This document shows, piece after piece, positions 10,030-19,474 of a DNA stretch of 64,000 nucleotides. How positions within the stretch are numbered: position 1 is the stretch's first letter; each line of letters opens with the position of its first letter. The translations under genes and the position numbers were made by a program. The notes under the pieces were generated by a model. It was not told the origin of the DNA. It saw only the letters and a list, made by a program, of their open reading frames with translations, and searched no databases. Origin of the DNA: Polaromonas sp. (lineage in GTDB: Bacteria > Pseudomonadota > Gammaproteobacteria > Burkholderiales > Burkholderiaceae_C); contig NZ_JABBPF010000150.1 of the NCBI RefSeq assembly GCF_012927415.1, positions 1 to 64,000 of the forward strand. Direction: 5' to 3'.

Positions 10030-11057
10030 CAACAGAGCCACGGGTTCCCACGTTTCGGGTAAATGGTTTACTGCTATTTGTGGGCGTTATGGGCGCCGTT
10101 TTGCTGGTGGTTACGGTTGGCGGCAATATACTGCTGGCACGCTTCGCTGACAAGCCGGTTCTTTCAACCGCTGTCCCGTTTGCACAAACGCCTTCTGCGC
10201 GAATTACGCCTGCGAACAGCCGCGCTGCGTCCGCACCGAGTGCCAGTGCAAAGCCGGCAGTTATGACTGCTACATTTACGCCGCCCGCCGAGAGCACCAT
10301 GCCTACGGGGGATTACGGCAAGGTCATCCGGCTGGGGCAGCAAGTGTTCATGGAAACGGGCCAGTACGCCAGCCGTTATGTCGGCAACAATCTGACTTGC
10401 GCCAACTGCCACCTTGATGCCGGCAGAAAGGCCGATTCAGCGCCACTGTGGGCGTCATTCATCCACTACCCGGCCTTTCGCAGCAAAACCGGCCAGGTAG
10501 ACACGCTGGCCTCACGCATTCAGGGCTGCTTCGAGTACAGCATGAACGGCAAGGCGCCGCCCGCCGATGATCCGATCATCACGGCGTTGCAAACCTACGC
10601 GTTCTGGCTTGCCAAAGGCGCGCCGGTGGGCATGCCGCTGCCGGGCAGCGGCTACCCCAAGCTCAAAAAGCCTGAGCAGCCGGCCGATTACGCACGCGGC
10701 GAAAAGGTGTATGCGCAAAACTGCGCGCTGTGCCACGGCGCCGATGGCCTGGGCCAGCGCGCTGGCGACAAGCAGGTGTTTCCGCCGCTGTGGGGACCGA
10801 AGTCGTTTAACTGGGGTGCCGGCATGCACCAGCTGGCGAACGCGGCCGGCTTCATTCAGGCCAACATGCCATTGGGCAAAGGCGGCACTTTAAGCGAGCA
10901 GGAGGCCTGGGACGTCGCCGTCTTTATGAACAGCCATGAACGCCCTCAAGACCCGCGCTTCACAAAGTCAGTCGCTGAGACGCGTAAAAAGTACCATGAC
11001 ACCGATGACTCGCTGTACGGCAAGACCGTCAACGGGCATGTGCTTGGGAGCCCTTGA
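10026..11057 (+). CDS. tsdA: TsdA-like thiosulfate dehydrogenase, diheme cytochrome c
   Basis: DYGKVIRLGQQVFMETGQYASRYVGNNLTCANCHLDAGRKADSAPLWASFIHYPAFRSKTGQVDTLASRIQGCFEYSMNGKAPP...CALCHGADG. The track start at 9729 is an upstream artefact. Confidence 0.82.
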   Translation: MTTEPRVPTFRVNGLLLFVGVMGAVLLVVTVGGNILLARFADKPVLSTAVPFAQTPSARITPANSRAASAPSASAKPAVMTATFTPPAESTMPTGDYGKVIRLGQQVFMETGQYASRYVGNNLTCANCHLDAGRKADSAPLWASFIHYPAFRSKTGQVDTLASRIQGCFEYSMNGKAPPADDPIITALQTYAFWLAKGAPVGMPLPGSGYPKLKKPEQPADYARGEKVYAQNCALCHGADGLGQRAGDKQVFPPLWGPKSFNWGAGMHQLANAAGFIQANMPLGKGGTLSEQEAWDVAVFMNSHERPQDPRFTKSVAETRKKYHDTDDSLYGKTVNGHVLGSP

Positions 11058-11233
11058 AATGGTCGCGCCTTCTCCTTTCTGCGCCCCGCTTTTCTGCTTT
11101 GACTCCATCAGGATGCTTCCGGGCGTCGCATGCTTTGCCCGTATTGTTGGAAATATGTCGCCAATCGCTTATTCGGTGGAAGGAGTGGCCCCGGACACCC
11201 ATTTCAATCTTTTTTTAAACCAAGGAGCAATCT

Positions 11234-11641
11234 ATGTCTGACTACGGATTTAAGACGACGCTTTCGACGACTTTCGACGTTGCTTTGCCTCAAGTGCTGG
11301 CCGCGCTCAAGGCCGAGGGTTTTGGCGTGCTGAGTGATATTGATGTGGCCGGCGCGATGAAGGAAAAACTCGACATCAACATGCCGCCTTATCGGATTCT
11401 TGGCGCCTGCAATCCGCCTCTCGCGCACCGGGCCTTGCAGGCCGAGCCCGACATTGGCCTGCTGTTGCCGTGCAACGTGATCGTGCGGCAAGACGCCGAC
11501 GGTCAGGTGACGGTCGGCTTCCTCGACCCGCAGCTGATGGTCGGCTTGACCGGCAATTCGAAGATTCGCGAAGTCGCAGACGATGCCGCCGTCAGGCTGC
11601 ACCGCGTCTGCGATTCTCTGGCCAAGCCCACGATTCCATAA
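11234..11641 (+). CDS. DUF302 domain protein
   Basis: YGFKTTLSTTFDVALPQVLAALKAEGFGVLSDIDVAGAMKEKLDINMPPYRILGACNPPLAHRALQAEPDIGLLLPCNVIV. Confidence 0.88.
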   Translation: MSDYGFKTTLSTTFDVALPQVLAALKAEGFGVLSDIDVAGAMKEKLDINMPPYRILGACNPPLAHRALQAEPDIGLLLPCNVIVRQDADGQVTVGFLDPQLMVGLTGNSKIREVADDAAVRLHRVCDSLAKPTIP

Positions 11642-11687
11642 GCCTGACTCTAGGCCTTTTCAATCATCTTTCTCCAAGAGGTTCCTG

Positions 11688-12260
11688 ATGCAACAACGTC
11701 TTCGAATGCGAGCCGCTACAACAGCGGCTGCAGCGGCACTTCTCCTCGCCATGACCACTGGGCTGACCCAGGCGCAGACTCAAGCGCTGGCGGGGCTTGC
11801 CGTTCCGGGTTTTGGTGCCACCCATACCGCTCCGCGTGCTGCTGAGCATCCGAGCAAGTCGCTTCGCTACAAGGTGCTGTTCAGCGTAACCCAAGGCAAC
11901 GACGACACGACAAAGCCGAATGCGAGCCTCGACAAGGTGGCGCGCTTCATGAATCTGCTGGCGGCCGATGGTATTCGGCCGGTTGCTGGCGATGTGGTGG
12001 CAGTGATGCACGGCAAAGCGACGCCGATCGTGATGGACGACACCCCTTACCGCGCCCGCAACAACGGTGCTGCGAACCCCAACCTTGAAATGATCGACCA
12101 ACTTAAGAAAGCAGGTGTGTCCGTTCGAGTGTGTAGCCAGGCGCTGGCCGCCGCGTCGATTGCGCCAGAAGCCGTCGACAAGCGGGTAGAGATCGATGTG
12201 GCGGCGTTGACGACGTTGGCCAACTTGCAGTTGCGCGGCTACGCGCTGATCCCCGATTGA
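11688..12260 (+). CDS. Secreted DsrE-family protein
   Basis: Signal peptide, then YKVLFSVTQGNDDTTKPNASLDKVARFMNLLAADG...GVSVRVCSQALAAASI (conserved Cys). Confidence 0.8.
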   Translation: MQQRLRMRAATTAAAAALLLAMTTGLTQAQTQALAGLAVPGFGATHTAPRAAEHPSKSLRYKVLFSVTQGNDDTTKPNASLDKVARFMNLLAADGIRPVAGDVVAVMHGKATPIVMDDTPYRARNNGAANPNLEMIDQLKKAGVSVRVCSQALAAASIAPEAVDKRVEIDVAALTTLANLQLRGYALIPD

Positions 12261-12336
12261 TGCGCTCACGCGTGCACCACCACCGCCAATTCACACGAGC
12301 GCGCCGGCAGCCGCTCGTAACAAGGAGAAAGTCGCA

Positions 12337-13155
12337 ATGAAACCAACCCGCCTGGCAATTAAGCCGATCACCGTCTCGGCTTTCATGGCAATGCTTCTGC
12401 TGCAACCTGCTTCTGCCCAGACGGACGTGCGAAACGCGCCGCCTGGCGCCGACAAGAGCGTCAAAACGCGCACACTTGAATTGGGGGCCAAAACCCTGCA
12501 GGGCAACAGGCCCGTTGACATCCTGGACATCTACCTCGACGGCTTTCACCCGATGAAGGACCACCCGGAAATGCAGATGGAGGCGCACCACTTCTGTCAT
12601 CAGGTCAACGAAGATTTCGCGCAGTGCGCGCTGTTCGATGGCAATACGAAGAGCGCCAACCTCAACGGCATCGAGTACATCATTTCGGAGAAGGTGTTCG
12701 CCACGCTGCCCGAGGCGGAGCGCAAGTACTGGCACCCGCACAACGGCGAGATCCTGTCTGGGCAACTGGTCGCGCCGGGCATTCCCTCGGTGGCCGAGAA
12801 GGCCCTGATGAAAGGCAAGATGAACAGCTACGGCAAGACGTGGCACGTGTGGAACACCGGTATGTTCGGCATGCAGGCCGACAAACTCCCGCTCGGAGAG
12901 CCGATGCTCGCATGGTCGTTCAACCGGGACGGCGAGCCGCTTCCCGGCATCGTCGAACAGCGCGACAAACGCCTGGGCATCGACAGCGCAAAACTTCGTC
13001 GCGAGCGCTCGGATCTCGAGCGGTTGGCGCGCCCGCAGACGGGTGTCGACGATCTGAAGGGAAAGTTTGCCCGGCCGACTTCCGACATTCCTGGTGTCTC
13101 CGATCCGAAAAAGGGCCGGAGTTCGACCACTGCGGCGTCGGGCGCGTCGCGCTGA
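12337..13155 (+). CDS. DUF1264 / oil-body-associated-protein (OBAP)-like protein with signal peptide
   Basis: MQMEAHHFCHQVNEDFAQCALFDGNTKSANLNGIEYIISEKVFATLPEAERKYWHPHNGEILSGQLVAPGIP. Confidence 0.8.
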   Translation: MKPTRLAIKPITVSAFMAMLLLQPASAQTDVRNAPPGADKSVKTRTLELGAKTLQGNRPVDILDIYLDGFHPMKDHPEMQMEAHHFCHQVNEDFAQCALFDGNTKSANLNGIEYIISEKVFATLPEAERKYWHPHNGEILSGQLVAPGIPSVAEKALMKGKMNSYGKTWHVWNTGMFGMQADKLPLGEPMLAWSFNRDGEPLPGIVEQRDKRLGIDSAKLRRERSDLERLARPQTGVDDLKGKFARPTSDIPGVSDPKKGRSSTTAASGASR

Positions 13156-13181
13156 CGACTCGATCACTACCAGGAGCCACG

Positions 13182-13964
13182 ATGAACCAGTACACAAAAC
13201 GCTTTTTAACTTCGACCGCCCTGTTATTGAGCATGGTTGCGAGCTGGTCGACACCGGCGACTGCACAGGAAGCGATCAATGTCTACGGTCCCGGCGGGCC
13301 GGCTCCGGCGATCCAGGAAGCGGCCAAGGCCTTTGGCGCGGCGAACCAGATGACCATCAACGTCGCTGCCGGGCCGACCAACCAATGGATTGACAAGGCC
13401 AAGCAAGATGCCGACGTCATCTTCAGCGGTGCCGAAAACATGTTTACCGACTATGCCAAGGCATTGCCCGGCGCGTTCGATCTCGCCGAGGCGCAACCGA
13501 TGTACCTGCGGCCGGTCGCAATTTTGGTGCGACCAGGCAACCCGAAAAAGATCCGGGGGTTCCGTGACCTGCTCTCGCCTGGCATCAAGGTGCTGACTGT
13601 TGCAGGTGCCGGCCAGACGGCCTTGTGGGAAGACGTGGCTGGACGCACCGGTGACATTGCCATGGTCCGCGCGTTTCGCAACAATATGGTGTTCCCGGAG
13701 GCGCCAAACAGCGGCGCCGCAAAACAACAGTGGACACAGCAAAAAGACATCGATGCATGGCTTATCTGGAACATTTGGCAGGTCGCCAACCCGGAGTTGG
13801 CGCAGGTCGTCCCGATGGACGAACCGTTTCGCATCTATCGCGACGCTGGGGTCGTGTTGACCCACAAGGGCAGCGCCCAGCCGCAAGCCAAGGCGTTTGT
13901 CGAGTTCCTGCAGTCGCCTGCAGGGCAGAAGATCTTCGCCAAGTGGGGCTGGGATGCGCACTGA
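13182..13964 (+). CDS. Periplasmic substrate-binding protein, AcfC-like
   Basis: Signal peptide, then EAINVYGPGGPAPAIQEAAKAFGAANQMTINVAAGPTNQWIDKAKQDADVIFSGAENMFTDY. Confidence 0.78.
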   Translation: MNQYTKRFLTSTALLLSMVASWSTPATAQEAINVYGPGGPAPAIQEAAKAFGAANQMTINVAAGPTNQWIDKAKQDADVIFSGAENMFTDYAKALPGAFDLAEAQPMYLRPVAILVRPGNPKKIRGFRDLLSPGIKVLTVAGAGQTALWEDVAGRTGDIAMVRAFRNNMVFPEAPNSGAAKQQWTQQKDIDAWLIWNIWQVANPELAQVVPMDEPFRIYRDAGVVLTHKGSAQPQAKAFVEFLQSPAGQKIFAKWGWDAH

Positions 13965-14940
13965 GCGGTCCCAACGCGAACCCATACCCATACGCATGTG
14001 GTCGCTGGTCTGCGCTGCCGCGCTTGCACTCATTGCCCATACGCCTTTGGCCACCGCGGCTGATCCGGTGTATCCACCATGGCAGCATGGCGCGAACAAT
14101 CCAGCGCTAAACAAGGGCGTCGAGTTCACGGTACATGAGGCCGACAACCTGGCAGACTTCCACGGCAACCTGAACGACCCGCTGCTCGTTATCTACTATG
14201 GCGGCAATTCGTTCTTCACGATGGCGCCGCTGGTGAAGGCGTTTGAGGCCAAGTCTCCCCATTACAAAGGGCGCATTTACTTTGAGACGCTGCCTCCCGG
14301 GTTGCTGACCAAACAAATGGCCAACGGCGGTACGATCACGGTCGGTAACATGACCTGGACGGTAAAACCTGATGCCTATTTCGCAGGGCTGAACGCGGTG
14401 AGAGCACAGATCGAGAATGGCGTGCTAACTGGGCCGCCAGTGCCTTACGTGACCAACGAGCTGGCGATCATGGTAGCCGCAGGCAACCCGCTGCACATCA
14501 CCGGGCTGGTTGATCTGGCACGGCCCGACGTGCGGCTCGCGATGCCGAACCCAGAATTTGAAGGAGTTGCCCGGCAGATCCAGGCGTCACTCTTGAAAGC
14601 CGGCGGTGAGCCGCTGAAGTCCATGGTCTATGAGCAAAAGGTCAAGTCCGGCTCGGCAGTGCTGACGCAAATCCACCATCGCCAGACGCCGCTATTCATC
14701 ATGCAGGGCAAGGTCGACGCCGGTGTAACCTGGCAGTCGGAAGTCGCCTTCCAGTCTCAAGCTGGTCATCCGCTTGCCGCTGTAACGATTCCGTCCGAAC
14801 ACAACACTACCGAGATCTACGCAGGCGCGGCGGTCAAGGGCGCGGCGCACCCGCAAGCGGCGCGCGACTGGCTGGACTTCATCCGCTCGCCCGAATCGCT
14901 GCGGATCTTCGCCAGCTACGGCTTTAAACCTTACGTGTAA
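13954..14940 (+). CDS. Periplasmic substrate-binding protein (molybdate/sulfate-type fold)
   Basis: FTVHEADNLADFHGNLNDPLLVIYYGGNSFFTMAPLVKAFEAKSP...NELAIMVAAGNPLHITGLVDLARPDVRLAMPNPEFEGVARQ; start overlaps the preceding stop. Confidence 0.75.
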   Translation: MRTERSQREPIPIRMWSLVCAAALALIAHTPLATAADPVYPPWQHGANNPALNKGVEFTVHEADNLADFHGNLNDPLLVIYYGGNSFFTMAPLVKAFEAKSPHYKGRIYFETLPPGLLTKQMANGGTITVGNMTWTVKPDAYFAGLNAVRAQIENGVLTGPPVPYVTNELAIMVAAGNPLHITGLVDLARPDVRLAMPNPEFEGVARQIQASLLKAGGEPLKSMVYEQKVKSGSAVLTQIHHRQTPLFIMQGKVDAGVTWQSEVAFQSQAGHPLAAVTIPSEHNTTEIYAGAAVKGAAHPQAARDWLDFIRSPESLRIFASYGFKPYV

Positions 14941-14999
14941 GGCACGAAAGCACCGTGATCGCCTTGCTACGCGCCAGTCGAAAAGGGCGGTGGTGACCG

Positions 15000-15422
15000 A
15001 TGGCAGGCAGGTCACCAGATCCCATACTGGACGCAAGAAAACCGATGGTGGAACGGCGCGCGACCGAGTACCTTGCCAACGAGCGTACCTTTCTGGCATG
15101 GATCAGGACATCCATCGCCGTCATCAGCCTGGGCTTCGTGGTAGCGAAGTTCAGTGTCTGGTTGAACGAGTTGGCCGCCAAACTGCAGCCCGGGGTGAAG
15201 GTACACCATTCGGGTGCTTCGATGCTAATCGGGGTCAGCATCATGGCCCTGGGTGGCTTGCTGGCCTTGCTGGCGGCGTGGCGCTATGACGTTGTGAATC
15301 GCGCCATCGAAAGCGGCGTCGTGCGCCCCGATCGGCGCCTCATGTTTGTCGTCACAGCGATGGTCACGATGATGTGTGTGGCCATGATTGTTTACATGCT
15401 GCTCACGGCACAGCAGGCATAA
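15000..15422 (+). CDS. DUF202 (YidH-like) small membrane protein
   Basis: RATEYLANERTFLAWIRTSIAVISLGFVVAKF plus hydrophobic segments. Confidence 0.85.
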   Translation: MAGRSPDPILDARKPMVERRATEYLANERTFLAWIRTSIAVISLGFVVAKFSVWLNELAAKLQPGVKVHHSGASMLIGVSIMALGGLLALLAAWRYDVVNRAIESGVVRPDRRLMFVVTAMVTMMCVAMIVYMLLTAQQA

Positions 15423-15454
15423 AAAAGTACCTTTTAAGACACGGAGATCGCACA

Positions 15455-17170
15455 GTGAACACTTTCGCAACTGCTTCCAACCCCCTGTTGAAACACGATG
15501 CGCTTTACGACGTTCCGGCTTTCGGCAACGTCAACCTGTTGCATTTCACCGACTGCCACGCTCAGTTACTGCCGATCTACTACCGCGAACCCAGCATCAA
15601 CCTCGGCACCGGGCGCGCGCTGGGCAAGGTGCCGCACCTCGTGGGCGCCCCGCTACTTCGTACCTATGGCATTGAAGCCGGCAGCCGGAACGCCTACGCC
15701 TTCACACACCTAGACTTCGAGGCGGCGGCTCGCACGTATGGCAAGGTTGGTGGTTTCGCGCATCTCGCCACGCTTATCAAGCGGCTGAAGGGCGACCGCC
15801 CCAAGACCCTGCTGCTTGACGGCGGCGACAGCTGGCAAGGCTCGGCGACGGCGTTGTGGACTGCGGGTCAGGACATGGTGGAGGCCTCGCTCGGTCTTGG
15901 TGTCGACGTGATGACCGGGCATTGGGAGTTCACCTATGGTGCCGAGCGCGTGCTTCACGTTGTGCGCAATGACTTCAAGGACCGCGTTGCATTCGTTGCG
16001 CAGAACATCGTCGGCCAGGATGGTGCCGAAACAGTCTTCGAACCGGCGGTGATTCGGGAGCAGAACGGTATTCCGGTGGCAATTCTCGGTCAGGCGTTTC
16101 CCTACACGCCTCAGGCCAACGGTGCGCACTTCACGCCTGGCTGGACCTTCGGTATCGACGAAGCGCGGCTGCAGGCGCTGGTCGACAAGGTTCGCACCAG
16201 CGGCGCCCAGGTTGTTGTCCTGCTATCGCACAACGGCATGGACATCGACCTGAAGATGGCATCGCGTGTCCGCGGCATCGACATCATTCTGGGTGGTCAT
16301 ACGCACGACGGTGTGCCGGTGCCGAGCATCGTCCCCAATTCGGGCGGCAGCACCATCGTCACGAATGCCGGATCACATGGCAAGTTCCTCGCGGTCGTTG
16401 ACTTCGACGTTAGGCATGGGCGCGTCGCGGACTGGCGCTACCGTCTTCTTCCAATATTTCCAGAGCTCCTTCCTGCAGACCTCACGATGCAAACGACAAT
16501 AGATCGCGTACGCGCGCCGTTCGAGGCGCGACTGCGGGAACCGCTGGCGCAGAACTCTGAGCTGCTGTATCGGCGCGGCAACTTCAATGGCTCCTGGGAC
16601 CAGTTGATCGTTCAGGCGTTGATGCAGGAAATGGACGCCGAGATCGCTTTCTCGCCCGGGTTCCGCTGGGGCACGACCCTGCTGCCTGGGCAGACCATCA
16701 CCCGTGAAGACCTGATGGCACAAACCGCGATCACCTACCCTGACACCTGGGTCTCCCACATGTCCGGCGCCGAGATCCGCAGGACGCTCGAACAACTCAG
16801 CGACAAGCTGTTCAATGACGATCCCTATCAACACCAGGGCGGAGACATGCTGCGAACGGGTGGACTGACCTACACCTGCGAACCCGCTGCCGACATGGGC
16901 GCTCGCATCAGCAACATGCGCCTGAACGGGCAACCGATCGATGCCGAAAAATCCTACAAGGTTGCCCGATGGGGTGTCGGCGCATCGTCATCGAAGACAA
17001 ACGGTGCGCCAATCTGGGACGTCGTTGAACAGTACTTACGCCAAAGCAGGCCTGGTCAACTTCACACGCCCAATGTGCCGCAGCTGGCTGGCGTGAACGA
17101 CAACCCCGGCATTGCGCAGGACTGGGGGATGCCAAAGTCGGTGTCCACGCCCTTCGAAGGACACGCTTGA
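15455..17170 (+). CDS. soxB: SoxB-like thiosulfohydrolase / 5'-nucleotidase family
   Basis: NVNLLHFTDCHAQL, LLLDGGDSWQGS, VMTGHWEFTYG, LSHNGMD, ILGGHTHDGVP, NAGSHGKF. GTG start at 15455 with ACGGAGAT upstream; no recognisable Sec or Tat leader. Confidence 0.85.
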   Translation: MNTFATASNPLLKHDALYDVPAFGNVNLLHFTDCHAQLLPIYYREPSINLGTGRALGKVPHLVGAPLLRTYGIEAGSRNAYAFTHLDFEAAARTYGKVGGFAHLATLIKRLKGDRPKTLLLDGGDSWQGSATALWTAGQDMVEASLGLGVDVMTGHWEFTYGAERVLHVVRNDFKDRVAFVAQNIVGQDGAETVFEPAVIREQNGIPVAILGQAFPYTPQANGAHFTPGWTFGIDEARLQALVDKVRTSGAQVVVLLSHNGMDIDLKMASRVRGIDIILGGHTHDGVPVPSIVPNSGGSTIVTNAGSHGKFLAVVDFDVRHGRVADWRYRLLPIFPELLPADLTMQTTIDRVRAPFEARLREPLAQNSELLYRRGNFNGSWDQLIVQALMQEMDAEIAFSPGFRWGTTLLPGQTITREDLMAQTAITYPDTWVSHMSGAEIRRTLEQLSDKLFNDDPYQHQGGDMLRTGGLTYTCEPAADMGARISNMRLNGQPIDAEKSYKVARWGVGASSSKTNGAPIWDVVEQYLRQSRPGQLHTPNVPQLAGVNDNPGIAQDWGMPKSVSTPFEGHA

Positions 17171-17295
17171 ATGGCTCGCCCCCGGTATTCATGCAGCCGT
17201 TAATGCCCCGTCGCAGTACCGCCACCACCTGCGGTGCGTGTGGCCTAGCCAGCTTTGCCGGCAACCTCAGTGAGTTCCACAGGGACATTAGATTT

Positions 17296-17613
17296 TCAAG
17301 CTTGCCAACTTCCGGGCACGTTCGACACCTCGAATCCGTGCGACTGCAAGAGGCTGGCCCCAATAGACGCCCGATAGCCGCTGTCGCAGCACACGGCCAT
17401 GGGTTTAATCTTGTCCAATGTCTCCTGCCGACCTAGAAGTTCGGGCAGAAAGATGTGCTGTGCGCCGGGGACGTGGCCTTTTGCGCATTCCTGCTGCGAC
17501 CGAACATCCAGAATTGAAAAGCCCTGCACTTGCGTACTCTGTGCAGACAGCTCCTTCACATGAACATGCCGTAGGGACTCAATGTCATACCCTGAGTTCT
17601 CCCAAGCTGTCAT
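17296..17613 (-). CDS. Single-domain rhodanese-like sulfurtransferase
   Basis: GFSILDVRSQQECAKGHVPGAQHI...AVCCDSGYRASIGASLLQSHGFEVSNVPGSWQA. Confidence 0.85.
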   Translation of the reverse strand: MTAWENSGYDIESLRHVHVKELSAQSTQVQGFSILDVRSQQECAKGHVPGAQHIFLPELLGRQETLDKIKPMAVCCDSGYRASIGASLLQSHGFEVSNVPGSWQA

Positions 17614-17637
17614 TCCGCCGGTACCTGCCTTCCATCG

Positions 17638-19125
17638 CTAGGTGACCAACTTGGAGTTGCGAGTACGTTTCACCGGCTTGGCTGACGCCACGATGTCTTC
17701 CTTATCAGTCATGCGTGGAGCTCCCTTGGGTCGCAAAGCGTTGTAGACCGATGGTGCCTTCGAGAACAATAGCTCCTCCACGCGCCGCATGCGGTCAGCG
17801 ATGTCGACCATTTCAGCCTCGGTATACCGGTTGACCGATTCACCGCCTGCCGTTACGTGACCAAGCATCCGCTTGGTTTGCCGGTCCGAAAATCCCAGCT
17901 TTTCGCAGGCCGCGCCGAACGTGCGCCGCAAGTCGTGCCCCCGGACGATTTTGATTTCCGCGTTGTCTCAAATTGTGTCCAAGGCCACTTTTGGATCAGA
18001 GTGGTACCCCTTCGTGTTATTCGGCGACTGCGCCGGGAACACCCAAACCTGGTCCTTATCGTATTCGGCCCAGCGCAGCTTCAAAACCTCCAATGCGCAG
18101 GGACCAATGGGTAAATAATGATCCATGAGATTCTTGACATCGAAGACAAAGGCCACTTTGTTTTCCATGTCAACCTAACGCTCGACCGCCGACTGCTCGC
18201 CGGTGATGCGATCGCGCCATTTGAACGTGCATGACTCGCCGCGCCGCATACCCCAAAGCATCGTCAGCAGCACAAAGTCGCAGGCGATTGGATTTACGTG
18301 CCGGTATTCCCACGCCGCCTTGATGTAAGGACCCACGGTATTTTCGAACGACAACGGATTCCGAATACCCTTCTTTTTGTAATCGCGCTCGAGCTGCTTG
18401 TTGGTCCGGTACTTCTCTTCGGTTTTCAGGATGGTGAAGGGGTTATAGGTCAGTGACGGCGCGCGCCTTTCGCCGTGGGCCGCGTGGTATTCGAATTCAA
18501 TGGCCTTGGCCACCGCCGCCGTGGCCCAACGCCCCATGGCCTCGGCTGCCGTCCTATGCCCTTTGTCAACCGCGTGCAGGTCGAACCGCTCCGCCGCTTC
18601 GGTTGGCGTGATCATGCCCACCTTACGCCCATTCCAGTCTTTGAGCTTGTCAATGGCCTTCTCCACCGATAAGATCGAATTGGGCTCGGCGCGACCCTTC
18701 AAATGCTTCACATACCGAGCGAAATCCTGCCCAAGAGTCAGCTCTGCGGCTTCGATGCGCTCTTCGATGTCCTTAGGATTAGCGCCATGGGCCTTGGCGA
18801 TCCTGATCAAGTCCCATGCTTTCTCGCGGGCCACTGCCAACTTCATCACCGGCTCGACCCCCTTCCTGCCACGCGCGAGCCCCATGGGAATCTTCATCTT
18901 CTGTCCCTTGACCATCTTGTCAACCAGGAAAACCGAGGCCTTTTTGCCCACCCGCACCGCGAATCCGGGCGGCGCATCCTTGTGGGTGTCGCATACCAGA
19001 TAATTGGTACTTGGCGAATGGCGATCTGGGTCGTATTCATCCCAGTCCTGCGGCTTCGTGCCCGGCTGGGGAATGGTCCAAGCGGTCATCTTGAAGACGA
19101 TTTTGGTGGTCAAGGTAAGCTTCAT
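17638..19125 (-). pseudogene. Tyrosine-type integrase with two in-frame stop codons
   Basis: ORFs 18175..19125, 17968..18168 and 17638..17931 share one frame. ...RDRITGEQSAVER(TAG)VDMENKVAFVFDVKN...PKVALDTI(TGA)DNAEIKIVRGHDLRRTFGAACEKLGFSDRQTKRMLGH; catalytic RRTF and LGH motifs present. Confidence 0.88.
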
Positions 19126-19474
19126 CGCTCACTCCACAAGGAGCGAGGGACTTGAAATTGCCCGCTCCGCCAAATTTGCAACCACTATGGCTCGATAAGC
19201 AATCTTTGGCTCTTTTTTGGCTCAATTTTATAAAGTTGGCGGAGTTTGCCAGAGGGAGCCTCGGGGCGCTACGGGACGATAGATAAAAGGGCTAAAGTGA
19301 CTTCTGTAAATGATTACACCAGAGGAGAAGAGGCTAAAAGCGCGAAGTTTTCAAACCATACGCCGATGATGGTCCACTACCCGCGCATGACTTTTAAAGG
19401 CGCATGAATACTAGATATTCAGCGATAAGTCGCCCTCTTGGTCCCCATATGATCCCCAGCGATCGTGTAGACAA

